Part shown: in pieces, positions 8,604 to 16,755 of the stretch
Layout: each line of letters starts with the position of its first letter
Position numbering within the stretch: position 1 is the first letter of the stretch
From: Pelagihabitans sp963760375
Lineage (GTDB): Bacteria; Bacteroidota; Bacteroidia; Flavobacteriales; Flavobacteriaceae
NCBI GenBank assembly: GCA_963760375.1
Contig: CAVXCS010000007.1
Coordinates: forward strand, 992,001 to 1,056,000
Direction: 5' to 3'
Length of the DNA: 64,000 nt
The notes under the pieces: model-generated
Seen by the model: only the letters and a program-made list of their open reading frames with translations
What the model was told of the DNA's origin: nothing
The model's database searches: none
Position numbers and translations under genes: made by a program

Positions 8604-10349
8604 ATGGCGTCGCATTACGAAGCACCTATAAGAAAGCCCCTGGTACTTGGAGACAAAGGCTACCACGATGTAACGGTAGACATAGCGTTTCCGGTGGAAG
8701 GAAAGGCCAATAAGCATTGGTGGATAGTATTCTCAATTGCCCTGGCCGCATTCCTATGGGGAGTCGGTTGTATTATTTATACCATTTCAACGGGTATCGG
8801 TACTTGGGGATTGAACAAGACCGTGAACTGGGCCTGGGATATCACCAACTTCGTTTGGTGGGTAGGGATTGGCCATGCGGGTACGCTCATTTCCGCGGTA
8901 CTCCTTTTGTTCCGTCAGAAATGGAGAATGGCGATCAACCGTTCTGCCGAGGCGATGACCATCTTTTCGGTGATCCAGGCAGGTTTGTTCCCGATCATAC
9001 ACATGGGTCGCCCTTGGTTGGCCTATTGGGTGCTTCCGATACCCAACCAATTCGGTTCCCTTTGGGTAAATTTCAATTCCCCCTTGCTTTGGGACGTATT
9101 CGCGATCTCGACCTACCTTTCGGTATCCCTGGTGTTCTGGTGGACGGGTCTATTGCCCGATTTTGCCATGATACGCGATAGGGCGGTATTGCCTTTCCAG
9201 AAAAAGATATATGGTTTATTGAGTTTTGGATGGACCGGTCGTGCGAAGGACTGGCAGCGTTTTGAGGAGGTATCTTTGGTTTTGGCCGGTTTGGCGACCC
9301 CCTTGGTACTATCCGTGCACACCATCGTATCTTTTGACTTTGCCACTTCGGTGATACCGGGATGGCATACGACCATTTTCCCGCCATATTTTGTTGCGGG
9401 AGCGGTTTTCTCCGGGTTTGCCATGGTGAACACCTTGCTCATCATCATGCGAAAGGTCTGTCATTTGGAAGCCTATATCACCGTGCAACATATCGAATTG
9501 ATGAACATCGTGATCATGATCACGGGTTCCATCGTTGGGTGTGCCTACATCACCGAACTCTTTATGGCATGGTATTCGGGCGTGGAATATGAACAGTATG
9601 CTTTCTTGAACAGGGCCACCGGACCTTATTGGTGGGCGTATTGGTCGATGATGACCTGCAATGTGTTCTCACCCCAATTCATGTGGTTCAAAAAATTGAG
9701 GACCAGCATCATGTTTTCGTTCTTTATTTCCGTTATCGTGAACATAGGGATGTGGTTCGAACGTTTTGTAATCATCGTTACCTCCTTGCACAGGGATTAT
9801 CTTCCTTCATCTTGGACCATGTTTTCGCCCTCTTTTGTGGATATCGGAATCTTTATAGGAACTCTGGGCTTCTTTTTTGTACTTTTCTTATTGTACGCGA
9901 GAACCTTCCCGGTAATCGCCCAGGCAGAGGTGAAATCTATTTTGAAGTCATCGGGCGAGCGGTACAAGGTACTTCGCGCGGAAGGGAAACCTTTGTACAC
10001 CATTACCAAGGGCGGTAAGGTAAGGCATACGATCCTCACGGAAGGGGAAACCGTCGGCTTGGCCGAGGAAGGAAATTCGCCCCTCCAGCCGGCTTTTAAT
10101 TTGTTGAAAAGCATCGGGTCGTTCGATCCCTCAAAAAGTAGTCCCGATGACCTTAAAAAGGTAAAGGGTATTGGGCCGTTAATGGAAAAAACATTGAATA
10201 AACTCGGTATATTCAGCTTTTTGCAGGTAAGCAAAATGGGTGAAAAAGAGTACGATATGCTCGACGCACTAACGGAAACCTTTCCGGGCAGGGCACAACG
10301 TGACGATTGGGCCGGGCAGGCAAGAAAATTTTTAAACTTGGATAAATAA
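8604..10349 (+). CDS. actC: Alternative complex III subunit ActC (NrfD family) with C-terminal helix-hairpin-helix extension
   Basis: ActC is the integral membrane, quinol-interacting subunit of the NrfD/PsrC family. The first 460 or so of its 581 residues contain about ten hydrophobic segments, starting with WWIVFSIALAAFLWGVGCII near 35-54. After the last segment (about 412-432) comes a cytosolic tail. Residues about 512-581 look like a helix-hairpin-helix domain (DDLKKVKGIGPLMEKTLNKLG) that ends in a GRAQRDDWAGQARKFL motif. That domain type is known at the end of some NuoE and ribosomal L21 proteins and is not part of the NrfD fold. actD starts 2 bp after the stop, so the two are translationally close. 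Confidence 0.92.
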   Translation: MASHYEAPIRKPLVLGDKGYHDVTVDIAFPVEGKANKHWWIVFSIALAAFLWGVGCIIYTISTGIGTWGLNKTVNWAWDITNFVWWVGIGHAGTLISAVLLLFRQKWRMAINRSAEAMTIFSVIQAGLFPIIHMGRPWLAYWVLPIPNQFGSLWVNFNSPLLWDVFAISTYLSVSLVFWWTGLLPDFAMIRDRAVLPFQKKIYGLLSFGWTGRAKDWQRFEEVSLVLAGLATPLVLSVHTIVSFDFATSVIPGWHTTIFPPYFVAGAVFSGFAMVNTLLIIMRKVCHLEAYITVQHIELMNIVIMITGSIVGCAYITELFMAWYSGVEYEQYAFLNRATGPYWWAYWSMMTCNVFSPQFMWFKKLRTSIMFSFFISVIVNIGMWFERFVIIVTSLHRDYLPSSWTMFSPSFVDIGIFIGTLGFFFVLFLLYARTFPVIAQAEVKSILKSSGERYKVLRAEGKPLYTITKGGKVRHTILTEGETVGLAEEGNSPLQPAFNLLKSIGSFDPSKSSPDDLKKVKGIGPLMEKTLNKLGIFSFLQVSKMGEKEYDMLDALTETFPGRAQRDDWAGQARKFLNLDK

Positions 10350-10351
10350 TT

Positions 10352-10879
10352 ATGGCTTCTACAACTATACATGCCTATTACGATGACGACGATGTTTTAA
10401 TGCATGCGGTCAAGAAAGTAAAAGCGGCCAAGCATCATATAGAGGAAGTGTATTGCCCCTTTCCCGTGCACGGTCTGGACAAGGCCATGGGATTGGCACC
10501 GACAAGAATTGCCATCACCTCTTTTATCTATGGCTGCGTTGGCCTTGCAGTCTCCATCGTAATGATGAATTATATTATGATCCAAGATTGGCCGCAGGAC
10601 ATCGGTGGCAAACCTAGTTTCAGCTATATCGAGAACATGCCCGCCTTCGTGCCCATCATGTTCGAGTTGACCGTCTTTTTTGCGGCCCACTTAATGGTGA
10701 TCACCTTTTACTTAAGAAGCCGTTTATGGCCGTTCAAAAAAGCCGAAAATCCGGATGTAAGAACCACGGACGCCCATTTTATCATGGAGATTGAGGTACA
10801 TGATAATGAAAAGGAACTCACCGACCTATTATTGGATACCGGTGCGGTGGAATTGAACATCATCAAAAACAGTCATTGA
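10352..10879 (+). CDS. actD: Alternative complex III subunit ActD (DUF3341)
   Basis: The 175-residue DUF3341 protein has an N-terminal cytosolic region with the motif VEEVYCPFPVHGLDKAMGL-like segment (about 30-46), two transmembrane helices (about 51-73 and 100-122) and a short soluble tail. ActD packs against ActC and ActF in alternative complex III and carries no cofactor. The gene sits between actC (2 bp upstream) and actE, whose ATG lies 2 bp after the actD stop. Confidence 0.9.
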   Translation: MASTTIHAYYDDDDVLMHAVKKVKAAKHHIEEVYCPFPVHGLDKAMGLAPTRIAITSFIYGCVGLAVSIVMMNYIMIQDWPQDIGGKPSFSYIENMPAFVPIMFELTVFFAAHLMVITFYLRSRLWPFKKAENPDVRTTDAHFIMEIEVHDNEKELTDLLLDTGAVELNIIKNSH

Positions 10880-10881
10880 TT

Positions 10882-11442
10882 ATGAACAGTTTTAAGAAAA
10901 TATTTATTATATCGGGTATCCTATTAGGGATGGTTTCCTGTTTTGACAAAAGCAGGCCCAATTACCAGTACATGCCCAACATGTATATGCCGGTGGGCTA
11001 TGAGACCTATGAAAAGGTAGACTTTTTGCCCAAAGGTTCCGAGGCACAACTTCCGGTGGCCAATACCATCAATCGGGGATGGTTGCCCTATGACTATGAG
11101 AACAGTCCGGAGGGCAAGGAATTGGCGCGCTTGCAGACCAGTCCTTTAGATTCCCTCGATCGAGAGAAGAACCTGTCCGAAGGCCAGGCGCTTTATGAAA
11201 TTTATTGTGCCATATGTCATGGCAACAAAGGGGATGGGAAGGGCTATCTTGTGGAACGTGAAAAAATCCTTGGGGTACCGAGCTATGACGATGCGGTAAG
11301 AAACGTAACACTGGGCACTACTTTTCATGCCATGCAGTACGGAATTAACTCCATGGGGTCATATGCCTCCCAGATGAACACCCATGAAATGTGGCAAGTC
11401 TCAGAATATGTGATGAAACTGAAACAAGACCTAACAAAATAA
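10882..11442 (+). CDS. actE: Alternative complex III subunit ActE, monoheme cytochrome c lipoprotein
   Basis: ActE is the monoheme cytochrome that passes electrons from ACIII to the terminal oxidase. I chose ATG 10882; a TTG two codons upstream overlaps actD but gives no better N-terminus. The 186-residue product begins with a lipoprotein signal (lipobox GMVSC, Cys at about 20). It has one heme site, CAICH, near residue 111, and a probable axial Met in the conserved GINSMGSYASQM segment. Standard length and operon position. Confidence 0.92.
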   Translation: MNSFKKIFIISGILLGMVSCFDKSRPNYQYMPNMYMPVGYETYEKVDFLPKGSEAQLPVANTINRGWLPYDYENSPEGKELARLQTSPLDSLDREKNLSEGQALYEIYCAICHGNKGDGKGYLVEREKILGVPSYDDAVRNVTLGTTFHAMQYGINSMGSYASQMNTHEMWQVSEYVMKLKQDLTK

Positions 11443-11454
11443 TACATAGATCCG

Positions 11455-12801
11455 ATGTACACTTTTTCAAATCGATTAAAAATAACCTCCTTCATTTTAA
11501 TGGCCATAGGATTGCTTGCCATTGGGGTTGGTTTTGTCTCGGCCCCGAAGACGGTCGAGGAGGCCAAAGCAATGGTCGCGGCACACGATGACGGTCATGG
11601 TGGGGAACATGCCGCAGAAACGGGCCAAGCTGCAGCTGCCGAGCACGGCGGTGCCATGGCTGATGGGGGAGATCATGCAGAGGCTGGGCACGGTACGTCG
11701 CACGACGAACACCTGCTGCACCAATTGCAGAACAAACCTTGGGCCGCCCTCTATGTGGCCGCCTTCTTTTTCTTTATGATCTCGTTGGGGGCCTTGGCAT
11801 TTTACGCGATACAACACGCTGCCCAAGCGGGCTGGTCGCCCCTTTTGTTCAGGGTGATGGAAGGAATCACTTCCTACATCGTGCCGGGGGGAATCATCGT
11901 CTTTGTGATCCTTTTGCTTTCAGTGATGCACATGAACCATCTGTTCGTTTGGATGGATGCCGATGTGGTCGCGGAAGACAAATTGCTGCAGGGAAAATCG
12001 GGTTTCCTCAACCCCACATTCTTTTTGATACGCGCCGCCATATTTTTAGGCGGATGGATCTTGTACCGGGAATATTCCAGAAAGCTTTCTTTGCAACAGG
12101 ATGAGGCCGGGGACAATACGAATTTTAAGTTGAACTTTAGGATTTCGGCAGGTTTCCTGGTATTTTATCTCATTTCTGAATCGATGATGTCCTGGGATTG
12201 GATCATGAGTGTGGATCCCCACTGGTTCAGCACCTTGTTCGGGTGGTATGTGTTTGCCAGTATGTTCGTATCCGGCATTACGGTGATCGCCATGGTAACC
12301 ATCTATTTGAAATCAAAAGGTTATCTGGAAGAAGTTACCGACAGCCATATCCATGATTTGGCAAAATTTATGTTCGGCATCAGTATTTTCTGGACCTATT
12401 TGTGGTTTTCCCAGTTCATGCTGATCTGGTATTCGAATATTCCTGAAGAGGTCACCTATTACGTGACCAGGATCGAAGACTACAGATTGCCCTTTTTCGC
12501 CATGGTGGTGATGAACTTCGTATTTCCGATACTTATTCTGATGAACAGCGAGTTCAAAAGGGTGAACTGGTTCGTGATCATGGCAGGATTGGTCATCTTA
12601 GCGGGACACTATTTGGACATTTTCAATATGATCATGCCTTCCACCGTGGGAGACCAGTGGTACATAGGCATTCCCGAGATCGGCGCCGTTATGTTCTTTT
12701 TGGGCTTGTTCATTTTTTGGGTCTTCCGGGCGCTATCGACCGCGCCGTTGCAGCCTAAACGTAGCCCGTTCATTGAGGAAAGCAAGCATTTTCATTATTA
12801 A
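11455..12801 (+). CDS. actF: Alternative complex III subunit ActF (NrfD-like membrane protein) with His-rich loop
   Basis: ActF is the second polytopic subunit of ACIII, a structural relative of ActC. The 448-residue protein has about ten membrane helices. After the first helix (about 8-26) comes a soluble insert of roughly 60 residues (about 38-98), rich in His, Ala, Gly and acidic residues; it carries about a dozen histidines in motifs such as HDDGHGGEH. Helices with conserved polar residues follow. It lies 12 bp after actE and 31 bp before ctaC. The insert is low-complexity and may bind metal; this is inference. Confidence 0.9.
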   Translation: MYTFSNRLKITSFILMAIGLLAIGVGFVSAPKTVEEAKAMVAAHDDGHGGEHAAETGQAAAAEHGGAMADGGDHAEAGHGTSHDEHLLHQLQNKPWAALYVAAFFFFMISLGALAFYAIQHAAQAGWSPLLFRVMEGITSYIVPGGIIVFVILLLSVMHMNHLFVWMDADVVAEDKLLQGKSGFLNPTFFLIRAAIFLGGWILYREYSRKLSLQQDEAGDNTNFKLNFRISAGFLVFYLISESMMSWDWIMSVDPHWFSTLFGWYVFASMFVSGITVIAMVTIYLKSKGYLEEVTDSHIHDLAKFMFGISIFWTYLWFSQFMLIWYSNIPEEVTYYVTRIEDYRLPFFAMVVMNFVFPILILMNSEFKRVNWFVIMAGLVILAGHYLDIFNMIMPSTVGDQWYIGIPEIGAVMFFLGLFIFWVFRALSTAPLQPKRSPFIEESKHFHY

Positions 12802-12832
12802 GGAGTTTTAACGTACAATAGTAAAACATACG

Positions 12833-13891
12833 ATGACGACATTACTGATATTAACTGTTCTGGTTCTGGTGGCGATTGCAATTTGGCAAATGACCAAGAT
12901 TTTCGAATTGTCCCGATTGAAAACAGAACACAACGAAATCGCCAACGATACCGATAACAAGAACAACGGGTACATGTTGTTTGCCTTTTTGATTTTCATC
13001 TACGGGATTACCATATTCAGTTTTTGGAAATATACCAAAGTGTTGCTTCCCGAAGCCGCCTCGGCCCATGGTGGCGATTATGATTATTTGATGTTGATAT
13101 CAATGATCATTATCTTTGTAGTGCAGACGATCACCCAGTTGCTTTTGCATTACTTCGGATATAAATATAGGGGCGAGAAGAACAAGAAAGCCCTGTTTTA
13201 TGCCGATAACGATCGTCTCGAGTTTATTTGGACAATCATTCCGGTAATCGTTTTGGCAGGATTGATTCTTTGGGGATTATATACTTGGACGACGATTATG
13301 GATGTTAATGAAGAAGATGACCCATTGATGGTGGAACTTTACGCACAACAGTTCAACTGGACAGCAAGATACGGCGGTGCCGATAACGTGTTGGGAAGTG
13401 CCAATGTAAGGATGATCGATATCGATAGGGCCAATGTCCTTGGTTTGGATGAATCGGATACCTATGCGACCGATGACGTGATCGTAAAGGAACTCCACCT
13501 CCCAGTAGGCAGAAAGGTGAATTTTAAAATGCGTTCTCAAGATGTATTGCATTCGGCGTATATGCCCCATTTCAGGGCACAGATGAACTGTGTCCCCGGA
13601 ATGATCACCGAATTTTCGTTCACCCCGGTAAAGACCACGGAGGAAATGCGATTGAATCCCGATGTGGTGGATAAGGTTAAACGCACCAATGCCATCAGGG
13701 CTGAAAGGGCGGCCAATGGAGAGGACAATTCGGAACCATGGGAATTTGACTACATTTTGCTTTGCAACAAGATTTGCGGTAAGTCACATTACAATATGCA
13801 AATGAAGATAATTGTCGAGACCCAGGAAGAATATGATGCATGGATGGCAGGACAGCAGTCTTTTGGCCAAACCATGGCTTCGATGCAATAA
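12833..13891 (+). CDS. ctaC: Cytochrome c oxidase subunit II (CuA subunit), four predicted helices
   Basis: Subunit II accepts electrons from cytochrome c through the binuclear CuA centre. In this 352-residue protein the CuA ligands are visible in CNKICGKSHYNM at about 311-322, with the partner histidine in VLHSAYMPH (about 240). The usual two-helix anchor is at about 83-108 and 129-150. Two extra hydrophobic segments precede it at about 2-20 and 46-65. There is no fused cytochrome c domain; ActE or ActA hemes may donate directly. It follows actF by 31 bp, which physically links ACIII and oxidase. Confidence 0.94.
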   Translation: MTTLLILTVLVLVAIAIWQMTKIFELSRLKTEHNEIANDTDNKNNGYMLFAFLIFIYGITIFSFWKYTKVLLPEAASAHGGDYDYLMLISMIIIFVVQTITQLLLHYFGYKYRGEKNKKALFYADNDRLEFIWTIIPVIVLAGLILWGLYTWTTIMDVNEEDDPLMVELYAQQFNWTARYGGADNVLGSANVRMIDIDRANVLGLDESDTYATDDVIVKELHLPVGRKVNFKMRSQDVLHSAYMPHFRAQMNCVPGMITEFSFTPVKTTEEMRLNPDVVDKVKRTNAIRAERAANGEDNSEPWEFDYILLCNKICGKSHYNMQMKIIVETQEEYDAWMAGQQSFGQTMASMQ

Positions 13892-13934
13892 AAAAAACGG
13901 CTATAAAAGGAAAATTAATATAAATTCAAAACTT

Positions 13935-15758
13935 ATGTCTGCAACAGCTCATGCACATGTAGAAGATCATTCAGAAGATCACGCCCACCATCACAAAGAA
14001 ACCTTTGTAACAAAATATATTTTCAGTCAAGATCATAAGATGATCGCCAGACAATACTTGATCACAGGTTTGATCATGGGCTTTATCGGCATCGCCATGT
14101 CCTTGATTTTTAGGATGCAATTGGCATGGCCAGGCCAATCTTTCCCGCTTTTTGAGGCCGTCTTGGGTCGATGGGCCCCGGATGGTGTGATGGATGCCAA
14201 TATTTATTTGGCCTTGATTACCATACACGGAACCATTATGGTATTCTTCGTGCTCACGGCAGGATTGAGCGGTACCTTCAGTAACCTATTGATTCCATTA
14301 CAGATCGGGGCACGCGACATGGCTTCGGGATTTTTGAACATGCTATCGTATTGGATGTTCTTCGTATCCAGTGTCATCATGATACTGTCATTGTTCGTGG
14401 AAGCCGGTCCGGCTGCCGCGGGATGGACAGTGTACCCACCACTGAGCGCCCTGCCAATGGCTCAACCAGGGTCGGGTATGGGAATGACCCTGTGGTTGGT
14501 ATCGATGGCCATTTTTATCGCTTCTTCCCTATTGGGATCCTTGAACTACATCGTCACGGTGATCAACCTTAGGACCAAAGGGATGTCGATGACCAGGTTG
14601 CCACTGACCATTTGGGCATTTTTCGTAACGGCAATCATCGGGGTAATTTCTTTCCCTGTATTGTTGTCTGCAGCTTTGTTGTTGATCATGGACAGAAGTT
14701 TTGGAACCTCTTTCTTCCTTTCCGATATTTTCATTCAAGGGGAAGTGTTGCACTACCAAGGTGGCTCACCCGTACTCTATGAGCATTTATTCTGGTTTTT
14801 GGGACACCCGGAGGTATACATCGTATTGCTGCCGGCGTTGGGCATTACTTCTGAAGTCATGTCTACCAATGCCCGTAAACCTATTTTTGGATACCGTGCC
14901 ATGGTCGCCTCCATTTTGGCCATTGCATTCTTGTCGACCATCGTATGGGGCCACCATATGTTTATTTCGGGAATGAACCCATTTCTTGGGTCGGTGTTTA
15001 CGTTTACTACCTTGTTGATAGCGATTCCTTCAGCCGTGAAGGCATTCAACTATATCACGACCCTTTGGAAGGGCAATTTACAGTTAAATCCGGCGATGCT
15101 GTTTTCCATTGGATTGGTTTCCACCTTTATTACGGGGGGACTCACCGGGATTATTTTAGGGGATAGCACCTTGGATATCAATGTACACGATACCTATTTC
15201 GTTGTAGCCCACTTTCACCTGGTTATGGGAATATCGGCCTTGTACGGCCTCTTCGCCGGGGTATATCATTGGTTCCCGAAAATGTTCGAGGGAAAAATGA
15301 TGAACAAGAATTTGGGTTACGTACATTTTTGGGTGACCGCTATTTGTGCATACGGCGTTTTCTTTCCCATGCACTTCGTGGGCATGGCGGGGGTACCCAG
15401 GCGTTACTATGAAAATACGGCCTTTCCAATGTTCGACGAATTGACCGATGTGCAGGTATTGATGACGGTTTTTGCCCTCATCGCGGGCTTGGCACAATTG
15501 GTATTCCTTTACAATTTCATCAACAGTATTTTCTACGGCAAGAAAGGGCCCAAAAACCCCTGGAAATCGAATACATTGGAATGGACAGCAGAAATGAAGC
15601 ACATCCATGGAAACTGGGATGGCCCCATACCCCACGTACACCGCTGGGCATATGACTATAGCAAAGTGGATGAAAATGGGGAATACATCATTCCTGGACA
15701 GGATTTTGTGCCGCAGACGGTCCCATTGCAAAAAGACGAGGAAGAATTGAACCATTAA
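13935..15758 (+). CDS. ctaD: Cytochrome c oxidase subunit I
   Basis: The catalytic heme-copper subunit, 607 residues. I set the start at ATG 13935; the frame extends upstream into ctaC but without conserved residues. The N-terminus is His-rich (HAHVEDHSEDHAHHH, about 6-20). Twelve membrane helices follow. Diagnostic motifs are TIHGTIMVFF (low-spin heme ligand), GHPEVYI (CuB His with the Tyr crosslink), the HH pair in WGHHMF, and HDTYFVVAHFHLVMG with both heme ligands near the end. The last gene of the act-cta operon, it is followed by a strong terminator at 15781-15811. Subunits III and IV are encoded elsewhere (41536-43626). Confidence 0.97.
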   Translation: MSATAHAHVEDHSEDHAHHHKETFVTKYIFSQDHKMIARQYLITGLIMGFIGIAMSLIFRMQLAWPGQSFPLFEAVLGRWAPDGVMDANIYLALITIHGTIMVFFVLTAGLSGTFSNLLIPLQIGARDMASGFLNMLSYWMFFVSSVIMILSLFVEAGPAAAGWTVYPPLSALPMAQPGSGMGMTLWLVSMAIFIASSLLGSLNYIVTVINLRTKGMSMTRLPLTIWAFFVTAIIGVISFPVLLSAALLLIMDRSFGTSFFLSDIFIQGEVLHYQGGSPVLYEHLFWFLGHPEVYIVLLPALGITSEVMSTNARKPIFGYRAMVASILAIAFLSTIVWGHHMFISGMNPFLGSVFTFTTLLIAIPSAVKAFNYITTLWKGNLQLNPAMLFSIGLVSTFITGGLTGIILGDSTLDINVHDTYFVVAHFHLVMGISALYGLFAGVYHWFPKMFEGKMMNKNLGYVHFWVTAICAYGVFFPMHFVGMAGVPRRYYENTAFPMFDELTDVQVLMTVFALIAGLAQLVFLYNFINSIFYGKKGPKNPWKSNTLEWTAEMKHIHGNWDGPIPHVHRWAYDYSKVDENGEYIIPGQDFVPQTVPLQKDEEELNH

Positions 15759-15780
15759 GGTTTCCCAATACCAAATTAAT

Positions 15781-15811
15781 ATGCCCAACCTCTCAGGTTG
15801 GGCATTTTTTT
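15781..15811 (+). terminator. Intrinsic terminator of the act-cta operon
   Basis: A perfect 11-bp stem (15781-15791 with 15795-15805), a 3-nt loop and a seven-T tract, beginning 22 bp after the ctaD stop. Confidence 0.93.
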
Positions 15812-15932
15812 GATATATTTAATTCGAACTTCTTCCCTTTTATTTTGAAAAATGAAGTTGCGAGTTGGCCAATAGTAATGCCTGGCTTGATAATCCGTTG
15901 GTGAATCAATTTTTTTACAAAATGTTTCCCTT

Positions 15933-16754
15933 ATGAAAAGAGTTTTAATATTTATGGCACTTGTCATTTGTTTTCATGGCCTCGCGCAGCGGAAGCCAAA
16001 GATAAAGGGCAATAGAAATGTCGTCGAGTCACTGGAAAGTCTGTCTGCCTTCAATAAGATCGAGCTCAATGACGATTTGGATATTACCCTCAGAAATTCA
16101 AATGAGTACGGTTACCAGATTACGGCAGATGAAAATTTGATCAATGTGTTTAGGTTCAAGGTGGCCGACAGTACCTTGTCGATCAGTTCCTTTTACAGAG
16201 TGACGTCCAAGAAAAAATTGAACATCGTTGTCGATTGCAGCGAATTGATATCGGTTTATTTGCGCGAAGGAAAAATCGAATCGGAAAACAATTTTACAAC
16301 GGATGTATTCACCGTGCAACAGACCGGTACTTCTCGTCTGATGATGAACATCAACGCCGGCCTCGTTGATGTGAACATGGAAGGAATAAGCTCTGGAGAA
16401 TTGAACATTCAGACCGATTCCCTCCACATCAATTTAAAGGATAGGTCAGATGTTCGAATATACTCCTTGAACAGCAGTACTTCCATCGATATGGTCCAAA
16501 ACGCCTCTGCAAGAATAGAAGGGGCAACGGAACTGCTCACTGCCAACCTTTTTAACGATGCTAAATTAAAGGCCGAAAAGTTTGAAGCGGTGAACGTAAG
16601 GATCAATTTACAAGAGTCGCCCCGTGCCGAAATTTATGCTCGGGACAATCTGGATCTTTCCTCCCAAGGAGCCTCCCAAACTTTCCTTTACGGCAATCCC
16701 AAGATCACCATTACCGAATTTCTGAATAAGTCGGAACTGCACAAAGAGGAATAA
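15933..16754 (+). CDS. Exported DUF2807 (head GIN domain) protein
   Basis: A 273-residue secreted protein with a signal peptide (VLIFMALVICFHGLAQ, cleavage near 19). The mature part is a DUF2807-type right-handed beta-helix: FNKIELNDDLDITLRN near the start, then repeated beta strands with alternating Asn/Asp/Ser. Such proteins are widespread in Bacteroidota and called putative auto-transporter adhesins; no function is established. It starts 122 bp after the ctaD terminator. Its stop is one base from the stop of the convergent acyl-CoA oxidase-type gene, leaving no room for a separate terminator. Confidence 0.8.
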   Translation: MKRVLIFMALVICFHGLAQRKPKIKGNRNVVESLESLSAFNKIELNDDLDITLRNSNEYGYQITADENLINVFRFKVADSTLSISSFYRVTSKKKLNIVVDCSELISVYLREGKIESENNFTTDVFTVQQTGTSRLMMNINAGLVDVNMEGISSGELNIQTDSLHINLKDRSDVRIYSLNSSTSIDMVQNASARIEGATELLTANLFNDAKLKAEKFEAVNVRINLQESPRAEIYARDNLDLSSQGASQTFLYGNPKITITEFLNKSELHKEE

Positions 16755-16755
16755 A

